NCBI GenBank assembly: GCA_022495995.1
Contig: JAFEMH010006935.1
Location: 44,152-108,151, forward strand
Length of the DNA: 64,000 nucleotides
From: Adenophora triphylla var. japonica
Lineage: Eukaryota; Streptophyta; Magnoliopsida; Asterales; Campanulaceae
Direction: 5' to 3'
Part shown: positions 1-11,536 of the stretch, one piece after another
How positions within the stretch are numbered: the stretch's first letter is position 1
Layout: every line of letters begins with the position of its first letter
The notes under the pieces: generated by a model
What the model saw: only the letters and a program-made list of their open reading frames with translations
Databases searched by the model: none
What the model was told of the DNA's origin: nothing
Program-made: the position numbers and the translations under genes

Positions 1-2593
1 AACTAAGGAAAATAATAAAAATGGAAAAATGATAAATAATGTGGGGAGGATAAATGAGTAGGATGAATTAATGGGATAAGTTTTATTTTTTTTGGGTAGG
101 GGAAAGCCTTGGTTATTCTTGGTGGGGGGCCAAAATCCCTTACTTCCCCCATGCCATGCCAAGTGTCACCCCTCTCCTCTCCCCCTTGCCTCCCTCTAGC
201 CGGCCCCTCCTCCCTCTCCATTACCCTCCTCACACTTCTTCCTCCTCCTTCATTTTACTTCTTCTTCCTAGAGAAACTAGAGAGCTCCCATGGAAGCCCA
301 AGCATGAAGCTTTGAAGTCAAGAACATTTCTTCACCAAAATCAAGTCTTAGAGCATCCTTGAAGTGGGTTCATCTTGGTGAACTCATCTAGCTAGAAAGA
401 TCCACATTCCTTTGCAAATCCAAGTGAGTTATTATGACTTTCCCTTCTTTGTATGCTCATGAACTATGTTATTGTTATTGTTGTGTTTTAATGGTTTTGA
501 TGAATTGAAACCTTCTTGGAGTTGGAGAATTAGTTCATGTTATTGTTGTTCTTAAGAAATGATTAAGAGTGTAAGAAGATGTGTTGAGTTGGATTAAGAT
601 GATTAAAGTCATGCCTTGGAATCGTTATTGGGGGAGGGATGTTTATAAATGAGATAGGTTAAAGTTAATGTTCAAAGAAGAAGATCTAGAAAGGTTAATC
701 ATGAAATGGGTGGGAAAATTAGGTGGTAATTAATCTAAATATACATTATCTTGGGTTTGGATGATTTAAGATGAGATAAGTAAGGTTAGAATCCTTCTTG
801 GTGTTCTTGGAATTAAGCAAGATTTAAAGGAAAATAATCTAAGTAAAATTAAGTTGGAAATTCGGATGTCTTTGAAAAAGGGCCATGGGCGGTCGCCCGT
901 AGGGGCGCGGCCGCCCAGGCGCAAACATGGACTCCCTTTTGTAACTACTTGGGCGGTCGCCCAAGGGACATGGGCGGTCGCCCATGTCACCAGTCCTTTC
1001 CCAGTTCTTCTCTTTTGCTGAATTTTACTAAAAACCTCGGGGAATGATTCCTAACCAATATAAATTAGTAGAACCTAACCCAACAGGATACAAATCAATC
1101 TTCTTTAACCTAAACTAAAATGGGATACCTTGGCTAGGTCATGACGTCTTTATTTGTCAAAGTGGAATTGTGGGAATGGTTAAATAAGGGTTCGGAGAAT
1201 GGTTCCAACTTGGAGAAATAGATCTTGAACGTTATTAAGGTTATTCGGGGTTGCACGATGACTATGTAGGAATGGTTTACGATATATAGTGGCCTTACTT
1301 ACTCCATGTCCTTGGTGAGTAGTTCAAATTGGTGTAGAAGCTATAGGTTTCACAATTAAGCTAATTAGTAATGGGTATGTACCACCTTGTGGCATTGTGT
1401 CCAAGTTGTGGAATTATTAATTATATGGTTACCTTAATATCCTAAGTATGGACTATTTGGCAAGTTGTTATGTGACATCCCAATGTGTGGATTATGTGTT
1501 ATATGGTGGTGTGATATCCCGATTGTGGATTATGTGGCATGTTGAGTTTATTGCTATCCCGTTGGTGGATTTAATTGTTATCATTCATATTTACTTGATG
1601 ATGCTATGCATAGTGTATTACTTAAAAGTTGCATTATGATGTTGGATTGAACATGAGTATATTTTACCATGTTGCTATATTGTTTATCCCGTTTTGTGGA
1701 TTTATCTCAAGTAACTATCATGTGCTTGGGCGTATTATGTTCGGGTGGGTATGATGGATGCCAATCAATTATTGATTTGTTCAATAAGTGATTGAAGGTA
1801 CATCATACCGGTGACCCTTCCCACTCTGTGGCCACGGGGTGGGGCCGTGCTACTGTGCTTGAGTGATAAGTAGCCTTTACGGTTACATTTGCAACGGTTG
1901 TAAGGAGGGACGATGTTATGGTTGGATACTCTATATTATAGATATCTTTTCTTATATGGATCTCGGGGTATGAGTCCTATAAAGAGGTGAATGTCTTTGG
2001 AGGCAATTCACCAAAGAGTGGAGTTTTACTCCCACGTTGTACGACTTATTGTTCGAGACGGGGAAAAGGTAAAATGAGGTAACGTAAGGTGTTTACCGCT
2101 TTCCTAATGTGTTAAGTGTTGCCATGATACATGTTGCATCTTGTATGGCATCTTCTTTGCATATCATAATAGCTCATTGAGATTTATTCTCACCCCTCTC
2201 CCTTCTTGTTTTAGATTCCGAGACAGGTGACCCGAACCAGTGAGGCCGGGGATTTCATTGTGGACTTTTGCTTTTGGGGCTTGACAAGTTAAGTATAGGA
2301 GTGGGTTGTTTAGGAGTATTTTTTTTAGTATTCCTCTTTTGTAATTTGTTTGGAAAACACTTTTATTAAACAATGTTATTCAGGGTTTTGTGTAATTAAT
2401 CAGATGTCGGATTGTTAAAGTTGTAGTTGGATCTCCTTTTAGTAGAGATATTATTAATTAATTCTTACTTGGAAGTTTGAAAAGTAGTTTTCCTTTAAAG
2501 GCAAATAAATGTTTTAAAAATCTAGATGGATTGTCTTGGTTTGAGCTCCCTTAGTTCGGGACACGTGTTAGGTCCCGGGTTGGGGTGCTCACA
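1..2593 (+). mobile_element. 3' part of a long LTR (Ty3/Gypsy, possibly Tekay/Del)
   Basis: Non-coding DNA that reads like the LTR of a large plant Gypsy element. It has a C/T-rich transcribed-leader-like segment (about 125-300), a GC-rich inverted-repeat cluster (887-987), a purine-rich tract, and ends in CA at 2592-2593. What follows 2593 is not a tRNA primer site, so this is either a 3' LTR or a solo LTR. The 5' end lies outside the window, so its TG start and target duplication cannot be checked. Lineage is a guess from general look; no protein domain is present. Short ORFs on both strands show no recognisable product. Confidence 0.45.
887..987. repeat. Cluster of GC-rich inverted repeats
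   Basis: The motif GGGCGGTCGCCC occurs three times (887-898, within 948-965, within 968-987). The second and third have flanks that extend the arms to 8-9 bp around a GT loop (CTTGGGCG/CGCCCAAG and ACATGGGCG/CGCCCATGT). A further palindromic GCGGCCGC lies between them near 906-915. The surrounding DNA is AT-rich. Confidence 0.7.
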
Positions 2594-2750
2594 CTAAACC
2601 CTTCTCATTTCACTCTTTACAAACCCCAAATATTTGAGAGCGAGTAACAAGGTTCAGGCGACAATCATTCCGGTGATCTTGATCTTGTTCGAACCCAGTT
2701 TCCGGCGAGCTAGCTTCCTGTTGTGATTTCCTCAATTTCTCCAAACTCAG

Positions 2751-2976
2751 GTATGAAGTCTCTCCCCTTTTGTGCATTTTGAATCTGATTTCCAGCTTCT
2801 TAGGGTTTGTTGGGAAGAATCTTGAACATGCCAAGAACAGGCAAACCACCATTGTTAAAGAATGAAGCTTTTCTTCATAAATTCAAAAAACTTCAAACCT
2901 TTGATTTTCTTTGTATTTTATATGGACTTTCTTGAATATTGAATGAACTCCCCCTTTCATTTTTGATTCCCCTTAG
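2751..2976 (+). other. Predicted 5'-UTR intron of the antisense gene
   Basis: A strong donor (CAG/GTATGAAG at 2748-2758) and acceptor (TTGATTCCCCTTAG, ending 2976) flank a T-rich 226-bp stretch. The acceptor lies two bases before the ATG at 2979. Leader exon 2594-2750 is inferred. Confidence 0.5.
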
Positions 2977-2978
2977 AA

Positions 2979-5972
2979 ATGGCTCGTTCTTGGGACCATT
3001 CTCCCCGATTCCGTTATGGATATCATACTGGAAATCTGAGGGTCTATCGTAGAGAGAGAGGTCCATGGTTGATGCTCACCCTGGATGATGTAAGCAAGCA
3101 GTTGAGAGGTTATGGTCGAACTCGTCTATTCCTCCAATACCCTGATTCCACAAGAATAGATAGGATTGAGTCTGGTTCACCCAACATTATAGTTTTTGAG
3201 GATAGGGCTGAGATGATGGAGCACATCGAGCTGTTCTACCCGGCCTCTGATCGCGAAATGCGTGAGCGCCTGAGAGGTACGGCTCCCTCCTCGGCCTTAT
3301 TAAATGACGAGGAGGGGAATCTCCCTTCCCCGTCCTAAATCAGCCATGGACGAGGTCACTAATTTTGTCTCCTCGTCTTTATGCAGATATGACGGGAAGA
3401 GAAGGAAAACCCTCCTCGTCTACTCAAATAGTTGACGCTTTCATGGAAGAAGCACAAGCTGATGGCCGCCTGGCCCGAAGAAGAGGAGGCCGAGGACGAG
3501 GAGGCCAAGGATTAGGACAAAGAAAAGAGAGGACCCCAAGAGCCGGGGATCCCATGTTGGAAAAGCTGTACTCCAAATACGGGGTAAACAAAGCTGAGTA
3601 CAGGCTAACTTATATGGGCCATATGGAGCTTAAGACGAAGAAGGAAGAGGACGACTTTTATTATAACCAAGACTTTGTCCATTTCTACTTCAAACAGTTT
3701 CAACAGGGACTTCGTCTTCCCTTGGATCCCTTCATCTGTGAATTTTTGGACGATGTGAGGGCGGTGCCAGCCATGCTAGGAGCTAATGGTACCCGGGTTC
3801 TTGTCAGCTTCATTGTCCTCTGCCGTAGCTTAGGGTACGAGCCGACCATGGGAGCTTTTAGATATTTCTACAATGTTCAATTTGTCAAGGAGAGTTGGCT
3901 CCTCGTCATTAAGAGCGCATCCAAAAAGCCGAAGCTGCTCCTCCCTATGTCTAGCAAAGTTGCCGGCTGGGATAGCCATGTTATAAGGGTTGAGAGCCGC
4001 CAAGGATGGGAGTTTCAGTCTCCTTGTAGGGGTCCAACTTCCTCCTTTCCCGTCCAACAATATGAATGGACCCAAGCCTTGATCAAACGCCTAGAAGCAT
4101 TTGCCGAGGTGGGGGTCCTTGATTGGTCAGTGGTTGAATCCTCAGACCATTACTATATTCAGGCGGGTTTGATGCCGGGGAAGAAGGATGGGGTATCTCC
4201 CCTTGTCACCGTAAAGAGGGGGAGACGCTTTCAACGGCGGACATTCACCCCGGCACAGTATTCCATGAGGATTGCACTAGGTGCAAGACTGAACGTCCCC
4301 GGGACCAGTGTCTGGATGAGATAGACATAGTTGGATATAAACATTTAACTCTTGGTACTTAGTTATTTTTTGGATGTTTCTTCTTCTGCTCGTACTTAAT
4401 CAGTTTTTCCTTGTCTTTTCAGTCTTAACACCCGAGGAAGAAGCAGCTATAGCCATGGAGAGACTTAGTCCCCAAGAGCTGGTGAGGAGGAAGACGAGGC
4501 AAAGCAAGAAGTCTGGTTTGGTGGAAAGGAGAGAAGAGACCAATGCCCGTAATCTGGTGCTCAACGTTCAGGGTGACCAACCTCTTCCCCTTAAATTACA
4601 TGGGGAGGTAAATGCCGAGGAAGCGGCGACTGATGAACAACCCAACCCATCAACTGTAGAGGGGCATAGCCTCCATGTTGATGCCGAGGACGAGGTGGCC
4701 GAGGAAACTGACCTCGTCCAAAGGAGATCTGGCTCCAAGAGAACGCCAGCTGTTAGCGCCGAGGAGCCTGCGGCTAAACGGGCAAGCGTCAGTGGGGCCC
4801 CCAATGTTGAGGCCCCCCCTCCCTTAACCATTCAAAATATCAAAACCGTTGAGGAGGCCGACGAGCTGGCCAAGAGCATGTCCCTCAACGTTCCCCGTCT
4901 TAAGGGACTTCCTCTGTTGGCTAGGGAGGGACCCTTAGTAAGATTGGGCCGAGCTCCCATTCAGAGGGCTATGGACGAGGATGCCTACGAGGCATTTTGT
5001 AAGGAGGCTCCCAACGAGGATACCTTGCTCTGCCACAAGGGACTCTTAATCGCTGAGGTAAATGTTGATCCTTTTCTTGGTTATTGCCCTTGATATTTGT
5101 TTGCCTTTCTAATAACGATTTCTCTTTCAGTTGGCTTCCGTTACGGCGTATGAAAATGTTTTAGCCAAGAAGAAGGCTAGGCGCCTGAATGAGGCTAAGG
5201 CCGCCCAAGTGAAGAGTGAAAATGACAAGGCTTCCTTGGCTAAACTTTTAAAGGCCAAGGAAGCTGAGCTCGTGGCGGACCAGGCCAAGGTTGAGGCTGA
5301 GGTGAAGAGGGCCGAGGACGAGAAGGTCAAAGCCGAGGAGCATCTCCGGCTGAAAAATGAAGAGCTTGCTACGGCAAGGAAAGAGAAAGCCGAGGTCCAA
5401 ACTAGGGCCGAGGAAGCTGAGGCCCGGTGCAGAGGGTTGGAAGCTACCCTCCCGGCTAGGGAGGAAGAGGATGTTGCTCGGTTCAAGGAGAGCTCGGCCT
5501 TCAAGGAGTTGATGATGGCCAGCTCGGCCTTTAGAGAGGCCGTGGACGAGCAGACGGCCACTATGTTTGAAGATGGTTATCTTCACTTGGCCAGGAGCAT
5601 CTTGGCTGATCCTTCCACCGGTTTGGACATCAATAAGGTTGCCCAGCTGATTTGCAGGGACCAATATGCCGAGGAGGTCAGGGTTCTCCACCACTTGGTC
5701 CCCTTTTCTGAAAGCAACTTGGAGATAATGGCTGCCAAGGATGCTCAAGCTTGCAGGGAAGTGTGGAGGCCGACCTCTGTTGTCCCCGGCAATATAAAAA
5801 GACACAGTGGAGGCGATACGGGATCTTTGAAGAGCCCGAGGCCATGGAAGCCGAGGTGGAAGGAGGGGCCGAGGAAACTAATGCCCTCACTGAACAAACG
5901 GTCCTTCCTCCCCCTGGCACTATCACAGAAGACTGGCTCGAAAAGCCTTTTGATGACGGGCAGCAGTCTTAG
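2979..5972 (+). CDS. Intron-containing antisense ORF of the Tat element (Transposase_28 / gypsy-type transposon-like protein)
   Basis: Four coding exons can be joined in phase: 2979-3276, 3387-4280, 4423-5057 and 5131 to about 5972. The introns are 110, 142 and 73 bp with GT-AG ends (donors AG/GTACGG, AG/GTGCAA, AG/GTAAAT; acceptors TATGCAG, CTTTTCAG, CTTTCAG). Without splicing each exon runs into a stop. Exon 2 encodes the domain seen in plant proteins annotated as putative gypsy-type transposon (from LYSKYGVNKAEYRLTY to about WSVVESSDHYYIQAG). Exon 3 is acidic and low in complexity. Exon 4 starts with a long Lys/Glu/Ala coiled coil (from about 5160 to 5480). Near 5750-5830 the frame shifts; the alternative frame gives an acidic C-terminus ending at 5972. 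It lies on the strand opposite gag-pol. Similar extra ORFs are known in Tat-lineage elements, but their function is unknown. The protein name is family-level recognition; intron positions are inferred. Confidence 0.55.
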
Positions 5973-6259
5973 GATAGCTTTCTTTCCTTTGTTTTCTGTA
6001 ATAGATGGTAGGACTTGTAATTTTTTTGAACATCAATGAAAATCCTTTTGTCATGATTCATATTATTTCCATAACTTGCTCATATTTTTGTATGCTAGGC
6101 CGAGGCACTAGACTTAAGAAGGTGGGATCCAAGGAAGGTTCCTTGCACCCAAATGTTGGGCAAGTGATTAGGCCGAGGAAATACTCCTCGGCTTTAACTA
6201 TACCCTCAAGTTATTTAGGTCGAGGAAGGTTTCCTTGGCTGTAAATGTGTTGTAATCCT

Positions 6260-7017
6260 GAATCAAAGTGGACTCATGGTAGGAGGTTTGTTAAGCCATC
6301 AGGCCGAGGAAAATCCTCGGTCTTGGCTGTTTAGTATCCTAAATCAAGGTAGATCCTTGACAGGATGCGTTGTAAGCCATCAGGCCAAGGAGGTCCCTTG
6401 GTCTTGGCTGTTGGTATCCTGAATCAAGGTGGACCCTTGACAGGATGTGTTGTAAGCCATCAGGCCAAGGAGGTCCCTTGGCCTTGGCTGTTGGTATCCT
6501 GAATCAAGGTGGACCCTTGACAGGGATGTGTTGTAAGCCATCGAGGCGAGGAGGTCCCTTGGTCTTGGGCATTTGGTATCTGAATCAAGGTGGACCCTTG
6601 ACGGGATGTGTTGTAAGCCATCGGGCCAAGGAGGTCCCTTGGTCTTGGCACATTGGTATCTGAGTCAAGGTGGACCCTTGACGGGGATGTGTTGTAAGCC
6701 ATCGAGGCGAGGAGGTCCCTTGGTCTTGGGCATTTGGTATCTGAATCAAGGTGGACCCTTGACGGGGATGTGTTGTAAGCCATTAGGCGAGGAGGTCCCT
6801 TGGTCTTGAGGCATTGGTATCTGAATCAAGGTGGACCCTTGACGGGATGTGTTGTAAGCCATCGAGGCCAAGGAGGTCCCTTGGTCTTGGGCATTTGGTA
6901 TCTGAATCAAGGTGGACCCTTGACGGGATGTGTTGTAAGCCATCGAGCCAAGGAGGTCCCTTGGTCTTGGGCATTGGTATCTGAGTCAAGGTGGACCCTT
7001 GACGGGATGTGTTGTAT
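6260..7017. repeat. 80-bp tandem repeat array in the Tat element
   Basis: Units begin with CAGGATGTGTTGTAAGCCAT and related forms at about 6361, 6441, 6521, 6601, 6681, 6761, 6841, 6922 and 7001, giving eight full copies about 80 bp apart and a ninth partial. A diverged unit precedes them from about 6260. Each carries GGAGGTCCCTTGGTCTTGG and AAGGTGGACCCTTGA. The array separates the end of pol from the antisense gene. Tandem arrays in the 3' untranslated region are common in Tat elements. Confidence 0.9.
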
Positions 7018-7199
7018 AGAAGAGTCGGGGATGCGGTCCTCATCTTCGGTGTACGTATGAAGAGTTGATAGTTGCTTTGCATCTTTGGAAGAGGCGCTTT
7101 CATAAAGCGAAATGCGATTACAACTAAGCTGCAATCCTATCAACTAATCAAAACTAAAAGACGAAATAAGAACTAATCTCTTGAAAAATAAACTAGACT

Positions 7200-8160
7200 A
7201 GTGATAGTATTTTCTAAGGTTGTCGGAGTGCCGGGGATGCTTGAGGTCCTTCCCCTCCTTGGTCTTCAATCTGTAGGTCCCTTCTCGAATGACTTGAGTG
7301 ATGATATAAGGACCTTCCCAATTTGGGGAGAGCTTGTTACGATTACGCCTTTCGTCCGGTAGCTTCAATTTTTTCGAGTACCCAATCGCCTACTTGGAAT
7401 ACTCTTACGATGACCCTCTTATCGTGATACGCCTTGGTCCTTTGTTTGTAATTCACCATCCTCATACGTGCGGCTAGTCGTTTCTCATCTATCGGGTCCG
7501 GGTCAGGAGCCTATTGACCTTGTTGACTTGCTCATCGTAATGGGAATTTCTCACCGTAGGGATGGCCATTTCCGCATTGGTGCCGTAGCCTCGGAACCGA
7601 AGGTTAGTGCGAATGGGGTTTCCCGGTTGGCCCCGGGTGGTTGTGCGAACTGACCCATAAGGCTAGGGAAGTTTGTCCAACCATCTACCCTCGCGTCCTT
7701 CAAGGTTCTTGGTGAGGGCGGTTAGGACCGGTTGTTTCTTTATACCTTGGCCATTGCCTTGTGGTACGCTAGCGAAGATTTTGCATGGCGGACTTTTACT
7801 CTTCCCAATTCCGTAGTGAATGCTTTGTGGAGAATTGCGAGTCCATGATCAGGACAATTGTATGAGGAAGGCCGAATCTGCACCAGATGTTGTCATGGAC
7901 AAAGTTGATCGCGTTCTCTTCCGTTATCTTGGCTAATGCCTTGGCTTCTATCCACTTGGAGAAGTAATCAACAGCTACTATCACGTACTTGCAATTACCA
8001 CGGGCGGGAGGGAAGGGTCCGATGATGTCGATCCCCCACATATCAAACGGCCACGTAGGTATTACAAGTGTTTGCTCAACTGCCGGTAGTCTAGGAATGT
8101 CAGAGAATCTTTGGCACTTGTCACATTTTCGAACATAGGCGTGCGCGTCTTCCCTCAGGT
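7200..8160 (-). pseudogene. Integrase fragment of the Tat element
   Basis: The best frame (8041-7796) has the integrase core start with WGIDIIGPFPPARG and VAVDYFSKWIEAKAL, followed by IWCRFGLPHTIV, which contains the first catalytic Asp. The second Asp region is altered (IMDSQFSTKH) and the frame breaks soon after. C-terminal integrase-like pieces continue in other frames to about 7200, and a Cys-rich zinc-binding piece lies near 8100-8160. Many indels; not functional. Confidence 0.75.
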
Positions 8161-8429
8161 TTGGCCAATAGTACCACTAGTGATATGATTTTGTCGGCTA
8201 AGGTTCGGCCCCCGGGTGTCCGCCGCAAACACCTTCATGTACTTACGCGAAGAGGTTCTCAATTTCCTTGGGATAGACACACCTTAGCAGGGCTTCGTGA
8301 AAGATCTTCGATAGAGGACTCCATTAAATCACCACGAACCTTGGGGACCTCTTTTTGATAAGCTTGGCTCGAGCTTCATCTTCTGGTAGTTTTTCCTTCT
8401 CAATGTATTCAATGTAGTCATCGATCCAG

Positions 8430-10530
8430 CATCTATCTTCTCCATCTAAGAGCATGATTTGTAGTCTTTCGTACGCAGGTTCCTCGGCATAAACCACATA
8501 AGGGTGGTCTTAGAGACATCCATGGTAGCCGGTTTGGAAAGAACGTCTGCGACTTGGTTATCTTCCTGCCAATTTGTTTGAGCTCGAAAAATTCCATCTT
8601 CTTCGTCATATCTAGGACCGAGGTCTCTATACTTGGCAAGGGTGGGGTCTTGGGCATTATACTCTCCCTTTACTTGTTTGACAACGAGTTGGGAGTCGCG
8701 AGAAGGCCGCCACCCTAGTTGCTCCATAGAAGGAGGCTAATTCAATGCCAAATATTAGAGCTTCATATTCCGCTTGATTATTGGAGGCGGGGAACTTGAA
8801 ACGGATGGCGTCTTGCGTAGTATATTCTCCTTACGGGCTTGCTAGCACAATTCCGGCTCCGCTTCTGTCCTTGGTGGCGATCCGTCCGTATACGAGATCC
8901 AGCCGGTTGGATGGGAGTTCAATGGGAGAGTCTTTATCCTGCAGTGCGTTTTGCTTCCTAGAGGTGGGGAGATGCTCACCCATAAAGGCGGTCTCGACCA
9001 TGAAGTCAACCAAAGGCTGTGCCGGGAGGGTCTTCCTTGGTTGGTAAGTGATATCGAACTCGGTGAGAGCGATGGACCAATTAAGGAGACGCCGGAGCCG
9101 TCCAACTTATGTAGTATCTTCTTGATGGTTCATTTGTGTACACGGTGATAGGATGTGCGAGAAAAATAAGCACGTAGCTTCCTTGATGCAATGACTAGTG
9201 CGTAAGCTATCTTCTCCACATTGAAGTATACGCTTTCCACGTCGAGATAGTGCCTTAGAGACATAGTAGACGAGGCTTTTGAATTCCTTCATCATTTCGA
9301 ACTAGGGCAGCTGCGACGGCATGATCGGTGGCGGCTAGGAAGGCGTACGGCATCTCGCGGTAGTCGGTTGCTAAGCGAGGAGGGGAACCCAGTACTCCTT
9401 CAACGGAGGAATGCTTGAGCATTCGGGAGTCCAGGAGAAGCTCTTGGTACCCTTGATACCTTGAAGAAAGGCGGTGACTTTTCGGCGGATTTGGCGATGA
9501 ATCTTCCAAGTCTTTGCGATTCTTCCATTAAGTCTTTGAACCTCCTTGATGGTGGTAGGTTCCTTCATGTCAATGAGCGCCTTGATTTTTTCGGGGTTTG
9601 CTTCAATCCCCCTTTGAGATACCATGAAGACTAGGAACTTTCCATTGTTACTCCAAACACGCACTTGCTCGGATTTAGCTTCATGTTATTAGCTCGGAGG
9701 TTGTGAATTGTCTCTTGCGGGTCGGGAACGTGGCTTGCCTTCCTTGGTCTTTATGACCATGTCATCAATATAAGCTTCCATGTTGCGACCTATTTGGCTT
9801 GCAAAAACTCGATTCACCATTGGTATGTAGCACCCGCGTTCTTGAGCTCAAAGGCATCATGATGTAACAGTAATTACCCCAGGTGTTTGGAAGGCCGTCT
9901 TCTCAATGTCCTCTTCCGCCATTTTTATCGATGATAGCTGAATAGGCATCTAGGAAGGCGAGAGTTTGATGTCCAGCAATGGAATCAACCAACTTGTCAA
10001 TTCTAGGAAGAGGATAGGCTGTCCTTGGGGCGAGGCTTTGTTTAGATCGGTAAAGTCTATGCACATGCGCCATTTCCCATTTTGCTTCTTCACCATAACT
10101 ACATTGGCCAACCAAACGGGGTACTTAACTTCACGAATTATTCCGGCACTAAGTAATTTACGCACTTCTTCTTTTATAGCTTCCTCTTTGTCCCTTGCAA
10201 AATTTCTCCTTGTGCAGGAGATAGTCTTTGCCAAAGGATCAACTTCAAGGCGGTGGAGAGCTACTTCTTCATTGATCCCCCTCATATCTTCGACTCTCCA
10301 AGCAAAGACGTCGAGGCGCTTTTTAAGAGGAGATGATTTTTTCTTTCTCTTACGGAGATAGTTGGCCCCAGAGCTTGATTTTTTGTTCGGGATAGTCGGG
10401 ATTGGTGACTATCTCTTCCAGTTCGTCAACATGCTTCATTTCAAGACCGTCACGGAATTCTAGAGACTCGATGATGATCTCTCTAATTCTTCTCCCTTCA
10501 TTGTCATTCACGTTGAGGCCCTCTTCCTCC
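8430..10530 (-). pseudogene. Reverse transcriptase and RNase H of the Tat element
   Basis: RT begins near 10285 with a primer-grip-like stretch (PLAKTISCTRRNFARDKEEA) and the palm motif MVKKQNGKWRMCIDFTDLNKA. The LDAYSA segment follows at about 9950, and the catalytic YxDD block near 9750-9780 is degraded. The connection with GIEANPEKIKAL and RLNGRIA lies at 9640-9500, and RNase H pieces run 9300-8430. At least six frame changes break the gene. The order RT then RNase H on the minus strand agrees with the gag and integrase positions. Confidence 0.8.
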
Positions 10531-10539
10531 ATAAGTTTA

Positions 10540-11536
10540 TCAACATACGGGAGGCCCGGCCTTCCCTAGGTCGTGGTTGGCCCCAGAGTTACGGCCGTTG
10601 AAGAGAACGGGGTCTTCTTCGATATGGGCTGAACTATGCCTAGGTCATCTGCAATTTCTTGGACCATAGGGTCTTCCACAGTACGAGATAGGAATATGCC
10701 TTGGTCATCTGCAATTTCTTGGACCATAGGCTCTTCCTCCTCATGAGACACTTCACGAATATAGCTCATTACGGAGCTAGTTTTGGTGGTTTTACGAGAC
10801 TTGGAGATCTTAATATTTTCCTCGGGGGTATCTATCTCCACACTTTTGGATTTCTTTACGCTCTTCCACGACATGTTCCAAGAAGTCCTTGGGGGTGGCC
10901 CTCACGCATCCAATCCTGCCCGGGTGGGGAATTTAACTCGTTGGTGGGGAAGTGAGGCCACCGGCCCAGTTGGCTTGACTTGGAATGCACTATGATCGCA
11001 TGGTAATCACTAGTCAAATCCGTGACTACAAAATTGGCGTGGCTTTGGCTAGGAAGGGATGATCACCGACTTCGAGTTCTAGCTCCACGGTTCCCTTGAC
11101 TCCAACTTTGTGATTGGTGAATCCTTCTAGCCTTCCGTGGTAGGGTTCCCGACATGGTGTCTTTCAAGCCCACTGTTGGAAGGTGAATAATACTGAGGAT
11201 GTCACGGGAGGCCCCGTGTCAACAAGAAGTCTTTCGGATTCAACGTTGTCTATTCGGCCCTTTATCACCAAGGGTTGTTCACGAGGCTCGGCTTCCAACT
11301 AACTCATTAGGAGAGAAACTAATGACCTCTTCCGCTTTATGGATCCAAGCGGGAACATGGTACACTTTGCTCGGCTCGTGGATCTGGTCCCTTAGTTTTA
11401 CGGTAGAAGTTACCTCTTCCGTATCACATGCAACTTGGCCACTAGGAGGCTGCGGTCTTCATCCTCGCTTTTGTCGTCATCTTCACTTTCCTCTTCCTTC
11501 CGCTTCCGCTTGTTATCTTTTTCATAACATAACGAT
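10540..11536 (-). pseudogene. Protease region of the Tat element
   Basis: Reading the minus strand, an Asp-Thr-Gly triplet is encoded at 11220-11212, followed after a small disruption by an ILSIIHL-like segment, as in retroelement aspartic proteases. The rest, to about 10540, is broken by indels; it includes acidic linker pieces between protease and RT (10874-10566). No continuous protease frame remains. Confidence 0.5.

Noticed and set aside
109..362. Two overlapping plus-strand ORFs rich in Ser/Pro
   Set aside because: They lie in the C/T-rich leader-like part of an LTR; composition alone gives open frames and no domain is visible.
6445..7143. Repetitive ORFs on both strands over the 80-bp array
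   Set aside because: The array unit is near 80 bp, so open frames repeat by sequence periodicity; the products are not protein-like.
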